Below, in pieces: positions 54,763-64,000 of a stretch of 64,000 bases of DNA. Numbering within the stretch: the stretch's first letter is position 1; each line of letters opens with the position of its first letter. Both the position numbers and the translations under genes were made by a program. The stretch covers positions 620,001-684,000 of the forward strand of contig JBFXJP010000001.1 of assembly GCA_050174775.1 (NCBI GenBank). Direction: 5' to 3'. Under the pieces are notes generated by a model. The model saw nothing but the letters and a program-made list of their open reading frames with translations, searched no databases and was not told the DNA's origin. The DNA comes from CAYPGJ01 sp050174775 (GTDB lineage Bacteria > Planctomycetota > Phycisphaerae > Phycisphaerales > UBA1924).

Positions 54763-55791
54763 ATGCTCGTTGATCGCGCTGAAATCCATGTGCGTGCCGG
54801 GAAGGGCGGTGACGGCGCCGTGTCGTTCCGGCGCGAGAAGTTCGAGCCCAAGGGCGGGCCTGACGGGGGCAACGGGGGCAAGGGCGGGGATGTGGTCTTC
54901 ATCGCGGACCACAACGTCCACACCCTGCTCGACTTCCGCGGCCAGCACCACTGGCGAGCCCAGAACGGCGAGCCGGGAGGCGGGAAGAACTGCACGGGCC
55001 ATGACGGCGCGGACGTGGTGCTGCGCCTCCCGGCGGGCACCATGGTCTTCGACGAGGCATCGGGTGAGATGCTCGCGGACCTCAAGCCGGGCGATGAGGT
55101 GATCATCGCCAAGGGCGGGCGCGGGGGCTTCGGCAACGACCACTTCAAGTCGTCGACGAATCAGACGCCCAGGCAGTCGACGCCGGGCGAGCAGGGGGAG
55201 GAGCGCGGGCTTCGTCTCGAACTCAAGCTCATCGCGGACGTCGGCGTTGTGGGCATGCCCAACGCGGGCAAGAGCACGCTCCTCGCCTCGCTCACGCGCG
55301 CACGACCCAAGATCGCCAATTACCCCTTCACCACGCTCACGCCCCAGCTCGGCATCGCTGAGCTCGACCCTGAACGCCGGCTCGTCTTTGCGGACATCCC
55401 GGGGCTGATCGAGGGCGCCGCGGAGGGCGCGGGGCTGGGCCACGATTTCCTGCGCCACATCGAGCGCACGCGCGTGCTTGTGCACCTGCTCGACGCGATG
55501 CCGCCCGATGGCACGACCCCTGCGCAGAACTACCAGGCCATCCGGCGCGAGCTCGCGGGCTATTCCTCCGCTCTTGCGGAGAAGCCCGAGATCATCGCGC
55601 TGAACAAGCTCGACCTCTTCCTCGACGAGGAGGAGCAGCAGGAGGCGATCAAGACCTTCTGTCTCGAGCTGAAGATCGGCGCGGACACGCCCGTGTTCGG
55701 GCTGAGCGCCGCCACGGGTCAGGGCCTGCGTCCGCTCCTCGAAGCGTGCTGGAAGGTGGCGAAGCAGGGGCGCGAGAACGCGTCGGTCTGA
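54763..55791 (+). CDS. obgE: GTPase ObgE (CgtA)
   Basis: An essential GTPase for 50S ribosome maturation and stress control. The 342-residue protein has the Obg fold with Gly-rich stretches (RAGKGGDGAVSFRREKFEPK, GGPDGGNGGKGGDV, GHDGADVVLRLPAGT). The G domain follows: G1 GMPNAGKST (164-172), switch I region YPFTTLTPQLG, G3 DIPGLIEGAAEGAGLG, G4 NKLD, and G5 SAATGQG. There is no C-terminal OCT domain. The stop is immediately followed by the convergent prfB stop (next base 55792). Confidence 0.97.
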   Translation: MLVDRAEIHVRAGKGGDGAVSFRREKFEPKGGPDGGNGGKGGDVVFIADHNVHTLLDFRGQHHWRAQNGEPGGGKNCTGHDGADVVLRLPAGTMVFDEASGEMLADLKPGDEVIIAKGGRGGFGNDHFKSSTNQTPRQSTPGEQGEERGLRLELKLIADVGVVGMPNAGKSTLLASLTRARPKIANYPFTTLTPQLGIAELDPERRLVFADIPGLIEGAAEGAGLGHDFLRHIERTRVLVHLLDAMPPDGTTPAQNYQAIRRELAGYSSALAEKPEIIALNKLDLFLDEEEQQEAIKTFCLELKIGADTPVFGLSAATGQGLRPLLEACWKVAKQGRENASV

Positions 55792-56926
55792 TCAGGCTTT
55801 GCCGACTTTGGCCGCGTCCGCCAGCGCGCGACGCTTGCGCTTCAGTTCCGCGTCGATGAACGGGTCGAGGTCGCCGTCGAGCACCTGCTGGGGGTTCATC
55901 ACCTCGTGGTTGGTGCGGTGGTCTTTCACGCGGTTGTCGTAGATGACGTACGAGCGGATCTGCGTGCCCCAGCCGCGCTCCACGGCGCCGCCGGTGGCCT
56001 CGGCCAGCTCCCGCTCGCGCTTCTCTTCCTCGATCTGCTCGAGCTTGGCCTGCACGATCGCCAACGCCTGCCGCTTGTTCTGTCCCAGGTCGCGGTACGT
56101 CGAGGCCACGACCATGATGCCCGTGGGGATGTGCACCACGCGGCACGCGCTCGCCACCTTGTTGACGTTCTGCCCGCCAGGGCCCGAGGCCCGCACGAAG
56201 GGCGTGATCTCGAGGTCCTTCTCGGGGATCTCGAGCTTCGTCTCCTCGAATTCGGGCGTGATGTCCACCGTGGCAAAGGAAGTCTGCCGTTTGCCCTGGG
56301 CGTTGAAGGGGGAGACGCGCGCGAGACGGTGCGTGCCGCGCTCGCAGCACATCATCCCGAACGCGTACGGCCCGGAGATCTTGAGCGTCACCGAGTCGAT
56401 GCCCACCTCGATGCCGTACTGCATCGACAGCTCCTCGATCTTCCACTCGGGGTGGTGATCGAAGAACTTGAGGTACATGCGGAAGAGCATCTCGGCCCAG
56501 TCGTTGGCCTCGGTGCCGCCGTCGCCGGCCGAGATCGTCATGAAGCAGTTGCGATGGTCGTGCTTGCCGGAGAGGAGGGACTGGAGCTCGATGCGCTCCA
56601 TCCGCCCGCGCAGGGCGAACAGCTGCTCGTCCGCCTCCTTGAGGAGGTCGGCGTCCCCGGCCTCCTTGGACATCTCGTAGGCGACCTTGGCGTCCTCGAA
56701 GTCCGCGCGTGCGGATTCGACGGGCTCGGTCTGGGCCTTGAGGAGCTTCAGCTCTTCAACGATCTTCTTCGCGGCCTCGGGCTTGTCCCAGAAGTCCGCC
56801 GATTCCATCTTCGCCGTGAGTTCCTGCAGGCGTTTGGTCTTGGAATCGACGTCAAAGAGAGTCGCGGATGGTTGTGATCCGCGCCTCGAGGTCATCGATG
56901 ACAGGCTGGTGTGCGTCGAAATGCAT
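55792..56926 (-). CDS. prfB: Peptide chain release factor 2, made by programmed +1 frameshift
   Basis: Recognises UGA/UAA stop codons. The main frame ends at 55792 and contains SPF (ARVSPFNAQ, the RF2 stop-recognition tripeptide) and the catalytic GGQ (SGPGGQNVNKV). The N-terminal part lies in another frame: ATG 56926 opens 24 codons (MHFDAHQPVIDDLEARITTI...RDSL) that end at an in-frame TGA within CTT-TGA-C (56851-56857). A +1 slip at CTT gives ...RDSL-D-VDSKTKRLQEL, which aligns with the usual RF2 sequence. The total is about 377 residues, the normal size. There is no strong Shine-Dalgarno-like stimulator just before the slip, unlike E. coli. Confidence 0.95.
56851..56857 (-). other. Programmed +1 frameshift site in prfB
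   Basis: On the minus strand the bases are CTTTGAC, where the zero frame reads CTT-TGA. This is the conserved site that lets low RF2 levels raise RF2 synthesis: an autoregulatory switch. Confidence 0.92.
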
Positions 56927-57088
56927 GGGGCGGACGATAGGGGTTTGGCCGGAGCAAGGCAAACCCGCCCTTCGGGCGTGTCTCCACCAAAGAAATTGCG
57001 CGCGCAGCGCGAAATCACGCTCTCGGCGCCGCTTCTGAGGGCGTGCCGGGAATCCTCCCGCACATTCCTCAAAAAGGAGCTTCGCGTT

Positions 57089-58144
57089 ATGCGATCCCGA
57101 ACGTCCCGCGGCCTTGCGATCTCCGGCGCGATCATCCTCTGCTCTTCCGCGGGACTGGCTCAGGCACAGCGCTCAGTGCCGGCGGCCGCGGCGCAGCGAG
57201 CCCCGACCGTCAGACCCGCCCAGAGCCCCGAGTGGATCCGCCCTTCGAAGGAGTATTCGAACGGGTACGACGTGGATTTCCCCGGCGGCACACTGGCAGA
57301 GTTCTATCGCGGGATCTCGGCGCAGCCCCACGCGGAGCACCTTCCACCCCTGATGATCAGCGAAGCCGCGGAGCAGGTGCGCATGCAGCCCGTCACGCTT
57401 CGCGGCTCCTCGCTGTGGCCGCTCCTGGAACTGCCGGCCCGATTGATCCCCGGCGTCATCGTGAGTGGTTTGCACGAGATTGCTCCGGCCACTCAGCCCG
57501 GTGAGGCGCCGCTCCGCGCCGCTGTCGTCATCGGTATTGATCCCTCGCTCGTGAAGTCGGTTTCTCCTCCCGCCACCTTCGATCTTGATTTTCCCGGCGG
57601 TTCTCTCGCGGGCTATGTTGCCGCGATTCGCAAGGCGCAGCCGAAGGCCAACATCGTCGTCTCCCCCGGCTCCGATCGCGCCCCCGTTCCCGAGTTGCAG
57701 CTGCGCGACGTCACGGCGGGCGCGGCGATGAAAGCGATCGGCTTTCACCAGCAGCGCTCGGACGGAACGATGCACGCGCTCCAGATCTCGGCCACGCCGA
57801 TCGCGGGCAGCTCTGAGGAAGTGATCCGCGCCGTCTACGAGGATTCCGCGACGCGCCAATGGGAGACCAAGGCGCGCGTCTGGTCGCTCGCCGGGCTGCT
57901 GCAGCAGGGCGCCACCTCGGAAGAGCTGCTCACCGCGATCGAAGCGGCGCTCAGCGTGTACAACCGTGACTCGATGCTCAAGTACCACGAGCCGACGTCA
58001 TTGCTCATCGTCCGGGGCGATGAGCAGCAGCTCGCGCTGATCGATCAGACCGTTGATCAGATCCTGGAGTCGCTCTGGACGCGCAGCAACGAGCCGGCGG
58101 CCGGAAACGGTCCGAGCGCCCCTTCGAAGCCGAAGGGACAATGA
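57089..58144 (+). CDS. Exported protein with two STN/secretin-like segments
   Basis: A 351-residue protein from ATG 57089, after AAAGGAG. The signal peptide is GLAISGAIILCSSAGLAQAQ. Two similar segments are seen: YDVDFPGGTLAEFYRGISAQ (about residues 52-120) and FDLDFPGGSLAGYVAAIRKA (about 165-225). Both recall the STN (secretin and TonB N-terminal) or short secretin N-domain. A third element, SVYNRDSMLKYHEPTSLLIV, near 290-330 looks like a secretin-N1-type strand-helix motif. It precedes an ECF sigma gene by 31 bp and may act as a sensor or pilotin-like partner. There is no secretin pore domain. Confidence 0.72.
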   Translation: MRSRTSRGLAISGAIILCSSAGLAQAQRSVPAAAAQRAPTVRPAQSPEWIRPSKEYSNGYDVDFPGGTLAEFYRGISAQPHAEHLPPLMISEAAEQVRMQPVTLRGSSLWPLLELPARLIPGVIVSGLHEIAPATQPGEAPLRAAVVIGIDPSLVKSVSPPATFDLDFPGGSLAGYVAAIRKAQPKANIVVSPGSDRAPVPELQLRDVTAGAAMKAIGFHQQRSDGTMHALQISATPIAGSSEEVIRAVYEDSATRQWETKARVWSLAGLLQQGATSEELLTAIEAALSVYNRDSMLKYHEPTSLLIVRGDEQQLALIDQTVDQILESLWTRSNEPAAGNGPSAPSKPKGQ

Positions 58145-58175
58145 TCCATCGTTCCGCCAGGCTCCGGAGACCGAC

Positions 58176-58712
58176 TTGCTCGATGTCCCGGCCATCACGA
58201 GCGCCATTGCGCGGGGGGATCGCGACGCCTTCGCGTCGCTTTACTGCGCCAAGTTCGATTTCGTGTATTCCACCGCGCGACACGCCCTCCGTCTCTCCGA
58301 GGCCGACGCGCTCGATGTCGTGCAGGACGCCATGCTCCGCGTGATCCGCTCCATGCGAACGCTCCCCAACGAGCCCGCGCTCGACGCGTGGCTGCGGCGA
58401 GCCGCGCTCCGCTCGGGCTACGACCGGCTGAGGGCCGAGCGGCGGCGATCGGTGCGCGAGCGTACCGCCTCGGCCATCGAACCGGCCCCGTTCCGCTCCG
58501 CTGAGCACGACGAACGGCTGGTGTGGCTGCGCCGAGAACTCGCGTCGCTCGAGCACGGCGTCTCGGACGCGATCCTCTTCCGTCTCCGCAACGGGCTTAC
58601 GCTCGCGCATGCCGGACGTCTGCTCGGGCTCAAGCACGGAGGTGTAGACGGGCGCGTCTCCCGCACCGTCGACTCACTCCGACAACGCGCCGAGGAGGAC
58701 GGCCATGTCTGA
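58176..58712 (+). CDS. ECF-type RNA polymerase sigma factor
   Basis: A 178-residue protein. Region 2 is clear: ARGDRDAFASLYCAKFDFVY, LRLSEADALDVVQDAMLRVI (with the DVVQDAMLRV of region 2.3), and the helix of region 2.4. Region 4 is at about 130-175 (LEHGVSDAILFRLRNGLTLA, HAGRLLGLKHGGVDGRVSRT). TTG 58176 with GGAG upstream is the best start in this frame. An ATG at 58141 overlaps the previous stop (ATGA) but is in the wrong frame. The stop overlaps the start of the gene at 58705 by 8 bp. Confidence 0.82.
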   Translation: MLDVPAITSAIARGDRDAFASLYCAKFDFVYSTARHALRLSEADALDVVQDAMLRVIRSMRTLPNEPALDAWLRRAALRSGYDRLRAERRRSVRERTASAIEPAPFRSAEHDERLVWLRRELASLEHGVSDAILFRLRNGLTLAHAGRLLGLKHGGVDGRVSRTVDSLRQRAEEDGHV

Positions 58713-59232
58713 TCCATCCGCGCGTCAACGCATCGCGGGTTCATACACGCCTGCGGACCTCACACCCGAGGGAATCGCTCGGCGGGACGAGATGCTTGAC
58801 ACGCTCTTGCTCGCCGTGGATCGGCGGGCCGGCGCCCGACGGCGTACGCGCATAGTCACCGGTGTGGCTCTCGTGGCTCTCGTGGGTGCGCTTGTGCCGA
58901 TGGTGCGCGTCATGAGCCGCGCGCCATCACTCGTGCGCCCCTCGGGGCAGGCCCGGGTCGAATCACCCCCTCAAGCGTCCGGCACGCTCATCACCATCCA
59001 GCGCGTCGAGACCGACCCGACCATCGTCGAGAGGTTCGCGCCAACACCTACACGCGTCGCCGTTGAGCGCATCTCCGACGACGAGCTCCTCCGCACGCTC
59101 TCCGCTCTCGGGCGCTATACGGCACTCGCGCGCATCGACGGCGCGCTACGACTCACCAACGACGTCGTCGATCATCCCACCCCCGTTTCCGCCCCTGGTT
59201 CTCCCGGATCTTCAGGGATTCCCGGCATCTAA
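58705..59232 (+). CDS. Single-pass membrane protein, possible anti-sigma partner
   Basis: A 175-residue protein that overlaps the ECF sigma gene by 8 bp. It has a cytoplasmic N-terminal region of ~45 residues (DLTPEGIARRDEMLDTLLLA), one helix at about 49-67 (IVTGVALVALVGALVPMVRV), and a periplasmic part of ~105 residues. There is no His-x3-Cys-x2-Cys zinc motif, so it is not a ZAS-type anti-sigma. Position and topology make an anti-sigma or sensor role plausible, but no sequence motif proves it. Confidence 0.65.
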   Translation: MSDPSARQRIAGSYTPADLTPEGIARRDEMLDTLLLAVDRRAGARRRTRIVTGVALVALVGALVPMVRVMSRAPSLVRPSGQARVESPPQASGTLITIQRVETDPTIVERFAPTPTRVAVERISDDELLRTLSALGRYTALARIDGALRLTNDVVDHPTPVSAPGSPGSSGIPGI

Positions 59233-59249
59233 TGCGCCTTACTCCCCCC

Positions 59250-60500
59250 TCACCGCAGCCCTGCCAGAAACTCGCCCAGCCTCCCCATCCCCTTCTCGAT
59301 CTGCTCCTCCGAGCACGCGAACGAGATCCGCACGCACCTCGGCCCGCACCCGCCGAACTCATCCCCGGCCACCAGCGCCACCTTCCCCTCATCCAGCAAC
59401 GCCTCGCAGAACGACTTGGCGTCCTTGACGTTGCGCCCGCCCGGGCTCTTCTTGCCGAAGTACGCCGAGATATCCGGGAAGACGTAGAACGCGCCCGTGG
59501 GCTTGGCCACCTTCACGCCCGGCATCTTCGAGACGATCCCGTAGATCAGCTCCGCGCGCTTCGCGAACGCTTTGCGCATGCGCTCGACGTCCTCGGCGCA
59601 CTCGGTCAGGGCCGTGCGGATCGCCGGGTACACGAACGAGGTGATGTTCGTCGACATCTGCCCCTGCAGCGTCGAGAGACCCTTGGCGAGTTTCAGCCCG
59701 AACTCACCGCTCCCCGCGGCATATCCGACGCGCCAACCGGTCATGGCGAAAGCCTTGCTTAAGCCGTTCACCGTCACCGTGCGCTCCGCGATCTCCGGCA
59801 CGCTGCCGATGGAGAAGTGCGCGATGCCCCCGTACACGATCTTCTCGTAGATCTCGTCGGAGATCACCACGAGGTTCGGCGCGACGGTCTTCGCGGCCTC
59901 CGCCACCACCGCCGCGAGCGCGTTCAGCTCCTCCGGCGAGTACATCGTCCCGCACGGGTTGCTCGGCGAATTGAGCACGAGGCAGCGGCTCCGAGGCGTG
60001 ATGGCCTTGCGCAACTGCTCGGGCGTGATGCGAAACCCCGCCTCGGGCCCCGCGGGAACCTCGACCACCTTCCCGCCCGCGAGTTCGATGTGCGGCGCGT
60101 ACGAGACCCATGTTGGGGTCGGCAGCACGGCCTCCATGGGCGCCTGTCCGGCAGTGGGGGGGTCAAAGAGGCAATGGAAGAGGGAATACAGCGCGTGCTT
60201 GCCGCCGGAGGAGATGACAATGTGGTCGGGGGTGACGCCGGGGATGTTGTTCTCGTCGGTGAGCTTGGCCGCGATGACCTTGCGGGTCTCGGGGTCGCCC
60301 GCCGTGGGCATGTACTTGGTCTCACCCCGCTCGAGCGAGGCCACGGCGGCCTGCTTGATGCGTTGCGGCGTGTCGAAATCGGGCTCGCCGGCGGAGAAGG
60401 AGAGGACGTCGACGCCCTGGGCGCGTAACGCCTTGGCCCGGTTCATCATGGCGACGGTGGGGGAGGGGGCGAGGCTTTGGACGCGCCGGGAGAGTTCCAT
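59250..60500 (-). CDS. Class I/II aminotransferase (aspartate aminotransferase-like)
   Basis: A 416-residue PLP enzyme of the AspC/AspB subgroup I-beta. Motifs: FSAGEPDFDTPQRIKQAA, YMPTAGDPETRKVIAAKL, NSPSNPCGTMYSPEEL (cofactor binding), VISDEIYEKIVYGG, the PLP lysine K249 in GLSKAFAMTGWRVGYAAGSG, and the substrate Arg in CVRISFACSEEQIEKGM. It transfers amino groups between aspartate (or other amino acids) and 2-oxoglutarate. It ends 18 bp from the stop of the convergent gene at 58705. It is divergent from the rpsO promoter. Confidence 0.95.
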   Translation of the reverse strand: MELSRRVQSLAPSPTVAMMNRAKALRAQGVDVLSFSAGEPDFDTPQRIKQAAVASLERGETKYMPTAGDPETRKVIAAKLTDENNIPGVTPDHIVISSGGKHALYSLFHCLFDPPTAGQAPMEAVLPTPTWVSYAPHIELAGGKVVEVPAGPEAGFRITPEQLRKAITPRSRCLVLNSPSNPCGTMYSPEELNALAAVVAEAAKTVAPNLVVISDEIYEKIVYGGIAHFSIGSVPEIAERTVTVNGLSKAFAMTGWRVGYAAGSGEFGLKLAKGLSTLQGQMSTNITSFVYPAIRTALTECAEDVERMRKAFAKRAELIYGIVSKMPGVKVAKPTGAFYVFPDISAYFGKKSPGGRNVKDAKSFCEALLDEGKVALVAGDEFGGCGPRCVRISFACSEEQIEKGMGRLGEFLAGLR

Positions 60501-60557
60501 GGGCCTAGCCTACCCAAGACCGGGTTGAGGGCCCTCTGCGGGCCGGAATCGGGGTTG

Positions 60558-60586
60558 TTGATAGGGGGGTGTCGGGGTGCTATCCT
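60558..60586 (+). promoter_or_regulatory. Sigma70-type promoter for rpsO-pnp
   Basis: TTGATA (60558-60563), 17-bp spacer, TATCCT (60581-60586). Strong fit to the -35/-10 consensus and correct placement about 70 bp before the rpsO start. Confidence 0.7.
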
Positions 60587-60656
60587 CCCCGACTTCCTAC
60601 GCCGACCCGCGCGGGCCGGCCTGCATCGCATTGGGTTCATCGAACGAGACCGCCAC

Positions 60657-60926
60657 GTGCCCCTGACGAAAGAACGACACGAGTCCACGATCAAGACCGC
60701 TCAGCGTCACTCCACCGACTCCGGCTCGCCCGAAGTCCAGGTGTCCGTGCTCACGGAGCGCATCAAGGACGTCTCCGATCATCTCAAGGGCCACAAGCAC
60801 GACTTCTCCTCCCGTCGCGGCCTGACCCGCATGGTCGCGCGACGTAACTCCCTCCTCAAGTACCTCTCCAGCAACGAGCCGGAGAAGTACCACTCCCTGA
60901 TCCAGCGTCTGGGTCTTCGCAAGTAA
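60657..60926 (+). CDS. rpsO: 30S ribosomal protein S15
   Basis: Binds 16S rRNA in the central domain of the small subunit. The 89-residue protein starts at GTG 60657 and matches the S15 pattern: PLTKERHESTIKTAQRHSTD, SGSPEVQVSVLTERIKDVSD, HLKGHKHDFSSRRGLTRMVA and RRNSLLKYLSSNEPEKYHSL. The length is standard. It is followed by a terminator and then pnp, the same order as in many bacteria, where rpsO and pnp are partly co-transcribed and pnp controls its own mRNA. Confidence 0.97.
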   Translation: MPLTKERHESTIKTAQRHSTDSGSPEVQVSVLTERIKDVSDHLKGHKHDFSSRRGLTRMVARRNSLLKYLSSNEPEKYHSLIQRLGLRK

Positions 60927-60932
60927 TCACCT

Positions 60933-60958
60933 CGAGCGGGCTCGTGCCCGCTCGTTTT
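60933..60958 (+). terminator. Intrinsic terminator between rpsO and pnp
   Basis: A nine-pair stem (60933-60941 with 60946-60954), four-base TCGT loop, then TTTT. It probably attenuates read-through into pnp. Confidence 0.85.
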
Positions 60959-61157
60959 CGTTTCTGACATCTCTCTCGAACGGTCGACGAGCAGACAGGC
61001 CGAGCCCGGAGTGGCAGTGGGCAACACGCAGACGACGGGTCTGCGCCTTGCCTTCTGCCTCTCGGGAAAGCCCTGAAGCACGCCGAGAAACCGCCGCGGG
61101 CCCCGAGCCGTTCCGGGCCCAAGACAACGCCCGCGGCCGCAAGAAGGCACACATCCC

Positions 61158-63317
<2,160 letters not shown>

Positions 63318-63533
63318 TCAGGCGACACACCCCAACTCTTTGCTCCCCAACAGGTAACGCACGCGTTGATCCGCCCTGCTCAGGGTGGTACCTTACGCAG
63401 ATAATCATCGCGTGCGCGAACCCTGCCGGGACGCAGGTGCGGCGCGCTCGCACGGAAACTACGGGCGGGTCGCCCGGTGTGCCACGCGCTGCTGTTTCGC
63501 GCGCTCCCGAGCCCCGACCAACGGAGGCGTCGT

Positions 63534-63818
63534 ATGAGTGCCTCACCAGAGCACAACCTCTCCGATATCACCGGAGAGGTGAAATGGTTTGATCCCAAAA
63601 AGGGCTTCGGTTTTATCGTCGGTCCCGAAGGGCAGGACATCTTCGTGCACTTCTCCGTCATCGAAGGCGACGGCTTCCGCGTCCTCAAGGACGGCTCCAA
63701 GGTCACCTACGACGCCGTCTTCGGCGACAAGGGCTGGCACGCCACACGCGTCATCCGGCATCCCGAGCTCGAAGTCGCGGTCCGCTCGCAGCGCCGCGCA
63801 CGCTCACCGCGCCGCTGA
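63534..63818 (+). CDS. Cold-shock-domain protein
   Basis: A 94-residue protein with a cold-shock domain at residues ~12-75: GEVKWFDPKKGFGFIVGPEG (RNP1 KGFGFI) and QDIFVHFSVIEGDGFRVLKD (RNP2 DIFVHF). The C terminus has a ~20-residue Arg-rich extension (SQRRARSPRR), which may strengthen nucleic-acid binding. ATG 63534 follows a GGAGG site. It is a single-gene unit. The family binds single-stranded RNA or DNA and melts structure; temperature regulation cannot be read here. Confidence 0.95.
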   Translation: MSASPEHNLSDITGEVKWFDPKKGFGFIVGPEGQDIFVHFSVIEGDGFRVLKDGSKVTYDAVFGDKGWHATRVIRHPELEVAVRSQRRARSPRR

Positions 63819-63855
63819 CCCGCGCACCCCCTCCGCCTCTATATCCTGACACCCC

Positions 63856-64000
63856 GTGACCGCCGCTCCGTTCATCCTCGGCGCGCTCCTCGGCGCCATC
63901 CTCGCCGCCGGCGGCGCCTCCGTCCTCATCCTCCGGCGCGCGCGCCGCACACGCGAGGCCGAGCGCCGCGCACGCAACGCCGAGCGTCTCGCCGAGATCG
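63856..64000 (+). CDS. N-terminal fragment, probable sensor histidine kinase (runs off the window)
   Basis: An open frame starts at GTG 63856, with 48 codons before the edge. It begins with a hydrophobic helix (FILGALLGAILAAGGASVLI) and continues RRARRTREAERRARNAERLA-EI. In planctomycete sensor kinases, a coiled stretch ending 'RAERLAEIG' leads directly into the His-containing domain (LAHEIKNP). That part would lie beyond the window, so the call rests on a short match. RmuC-like proteins are an alternative. Confidence 0.5.
   Translation, partial: MTAAPFILGALLGAILAAGGASVLILRRARRTREAERRARNAERLAEI

Noticed and set aside
58141..58344. Frame from ATG 58141 that overlaps the stop of the STN-like gene (ATGA)
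   Set aside because: It is in a different frame from the ECF sigma domains and encodes Arg/Ser/Pro-rich sequence that ends early. The sigma frame starts best at TTG 58176.

Overview
The window looks like chromosomal DNA from a planctomycete, most likely of the class Phycisphaerae. The evidence is: high GC with some lower-GC patches; many secreted proteins that end in a PTPG-type PEP-CTERM-like tail (Pro-Thr-Pro-Gly, hydrophobic helix, Arg cluster); C-terminal dockerin-like pairs of Asp-x-Asn-x-Asp-Gly repeats; a nuoJKLMN block; a rpsO-pnp pair; and an RF2 gene that keeps the programmed +1 frameshift. This placement is inferred from gene content and protein style, not from a phylogenetic marker.

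Layout. 1-3 kb: start of a possible ECF sigma factor (minus), a PEP-CTERM-like protein, a decayed CHRD/PEP-CTERM remnant, and a minus-strand pgsA-pgpA pair for phosphatidylglycerol synthesis. 3.1-9.9 kb: tightly overlapping nuoJ-K-L-M-N, the membrane arm of complex I, divergent from pgsA and without nuoA-I. 9.9-21.3 kb: a membrane protein, three secreted proteins, a very small PLDc_N membrane protein, glmS, a SulP transporter divergent from rarA, and a YhaM-like HD/OB exonuclease. 21.5-25.0 kb: a 1170-residue secreted protein with a metallopeptidase-like motif, a long beta-rich repeat region, a dockerin pair and a PEP-CTERM-like tail.

25-46 kb is the accessory part. tRNA-Val(CAC) and tRNA-Pro(CGG) are followed by a lower-GC SEFIR/TIR-like gene, which is the best candidate for a poorly described (possibly immune) gene. 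After it come DinB-like, ankyrin, methyltransferase, isochorismatase-YHS fusion, AhpD-like, TetR, DUF1801, VOC-fold, haloperoxidase-like, DUF2254 and TerC-PGPGW genes, two CHRD proteins, and a DevBCA-like exporter split over two strands. A perfect 16-bp palindrome lies between tetR and the AhpD-isochorismatase pair and is a plausible operator.

46-64 kb: a 14-repeat secreted protein with a dockerin-like end, tRNA-Val(GAC), a tricorn-type protease with an unusual insertion, a GNAT protein, rpmA-obgE, prfB (frameshifted), a cassette of STN-like protein + ECF sigma factor + membrane protein, an aspartate-type aminotransferase, rpsO-pnp, a cold-shock protein and the start of a probable sensor kinase. 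Strand composition comes in blocks that do not depend on gene direction: the plus strand is G-rich at about 1-12 kb and 46.6-54 kb, and C-rich at about 20-46.5 kb. One switch falls inside the gene at 46.0-48.5 kb.
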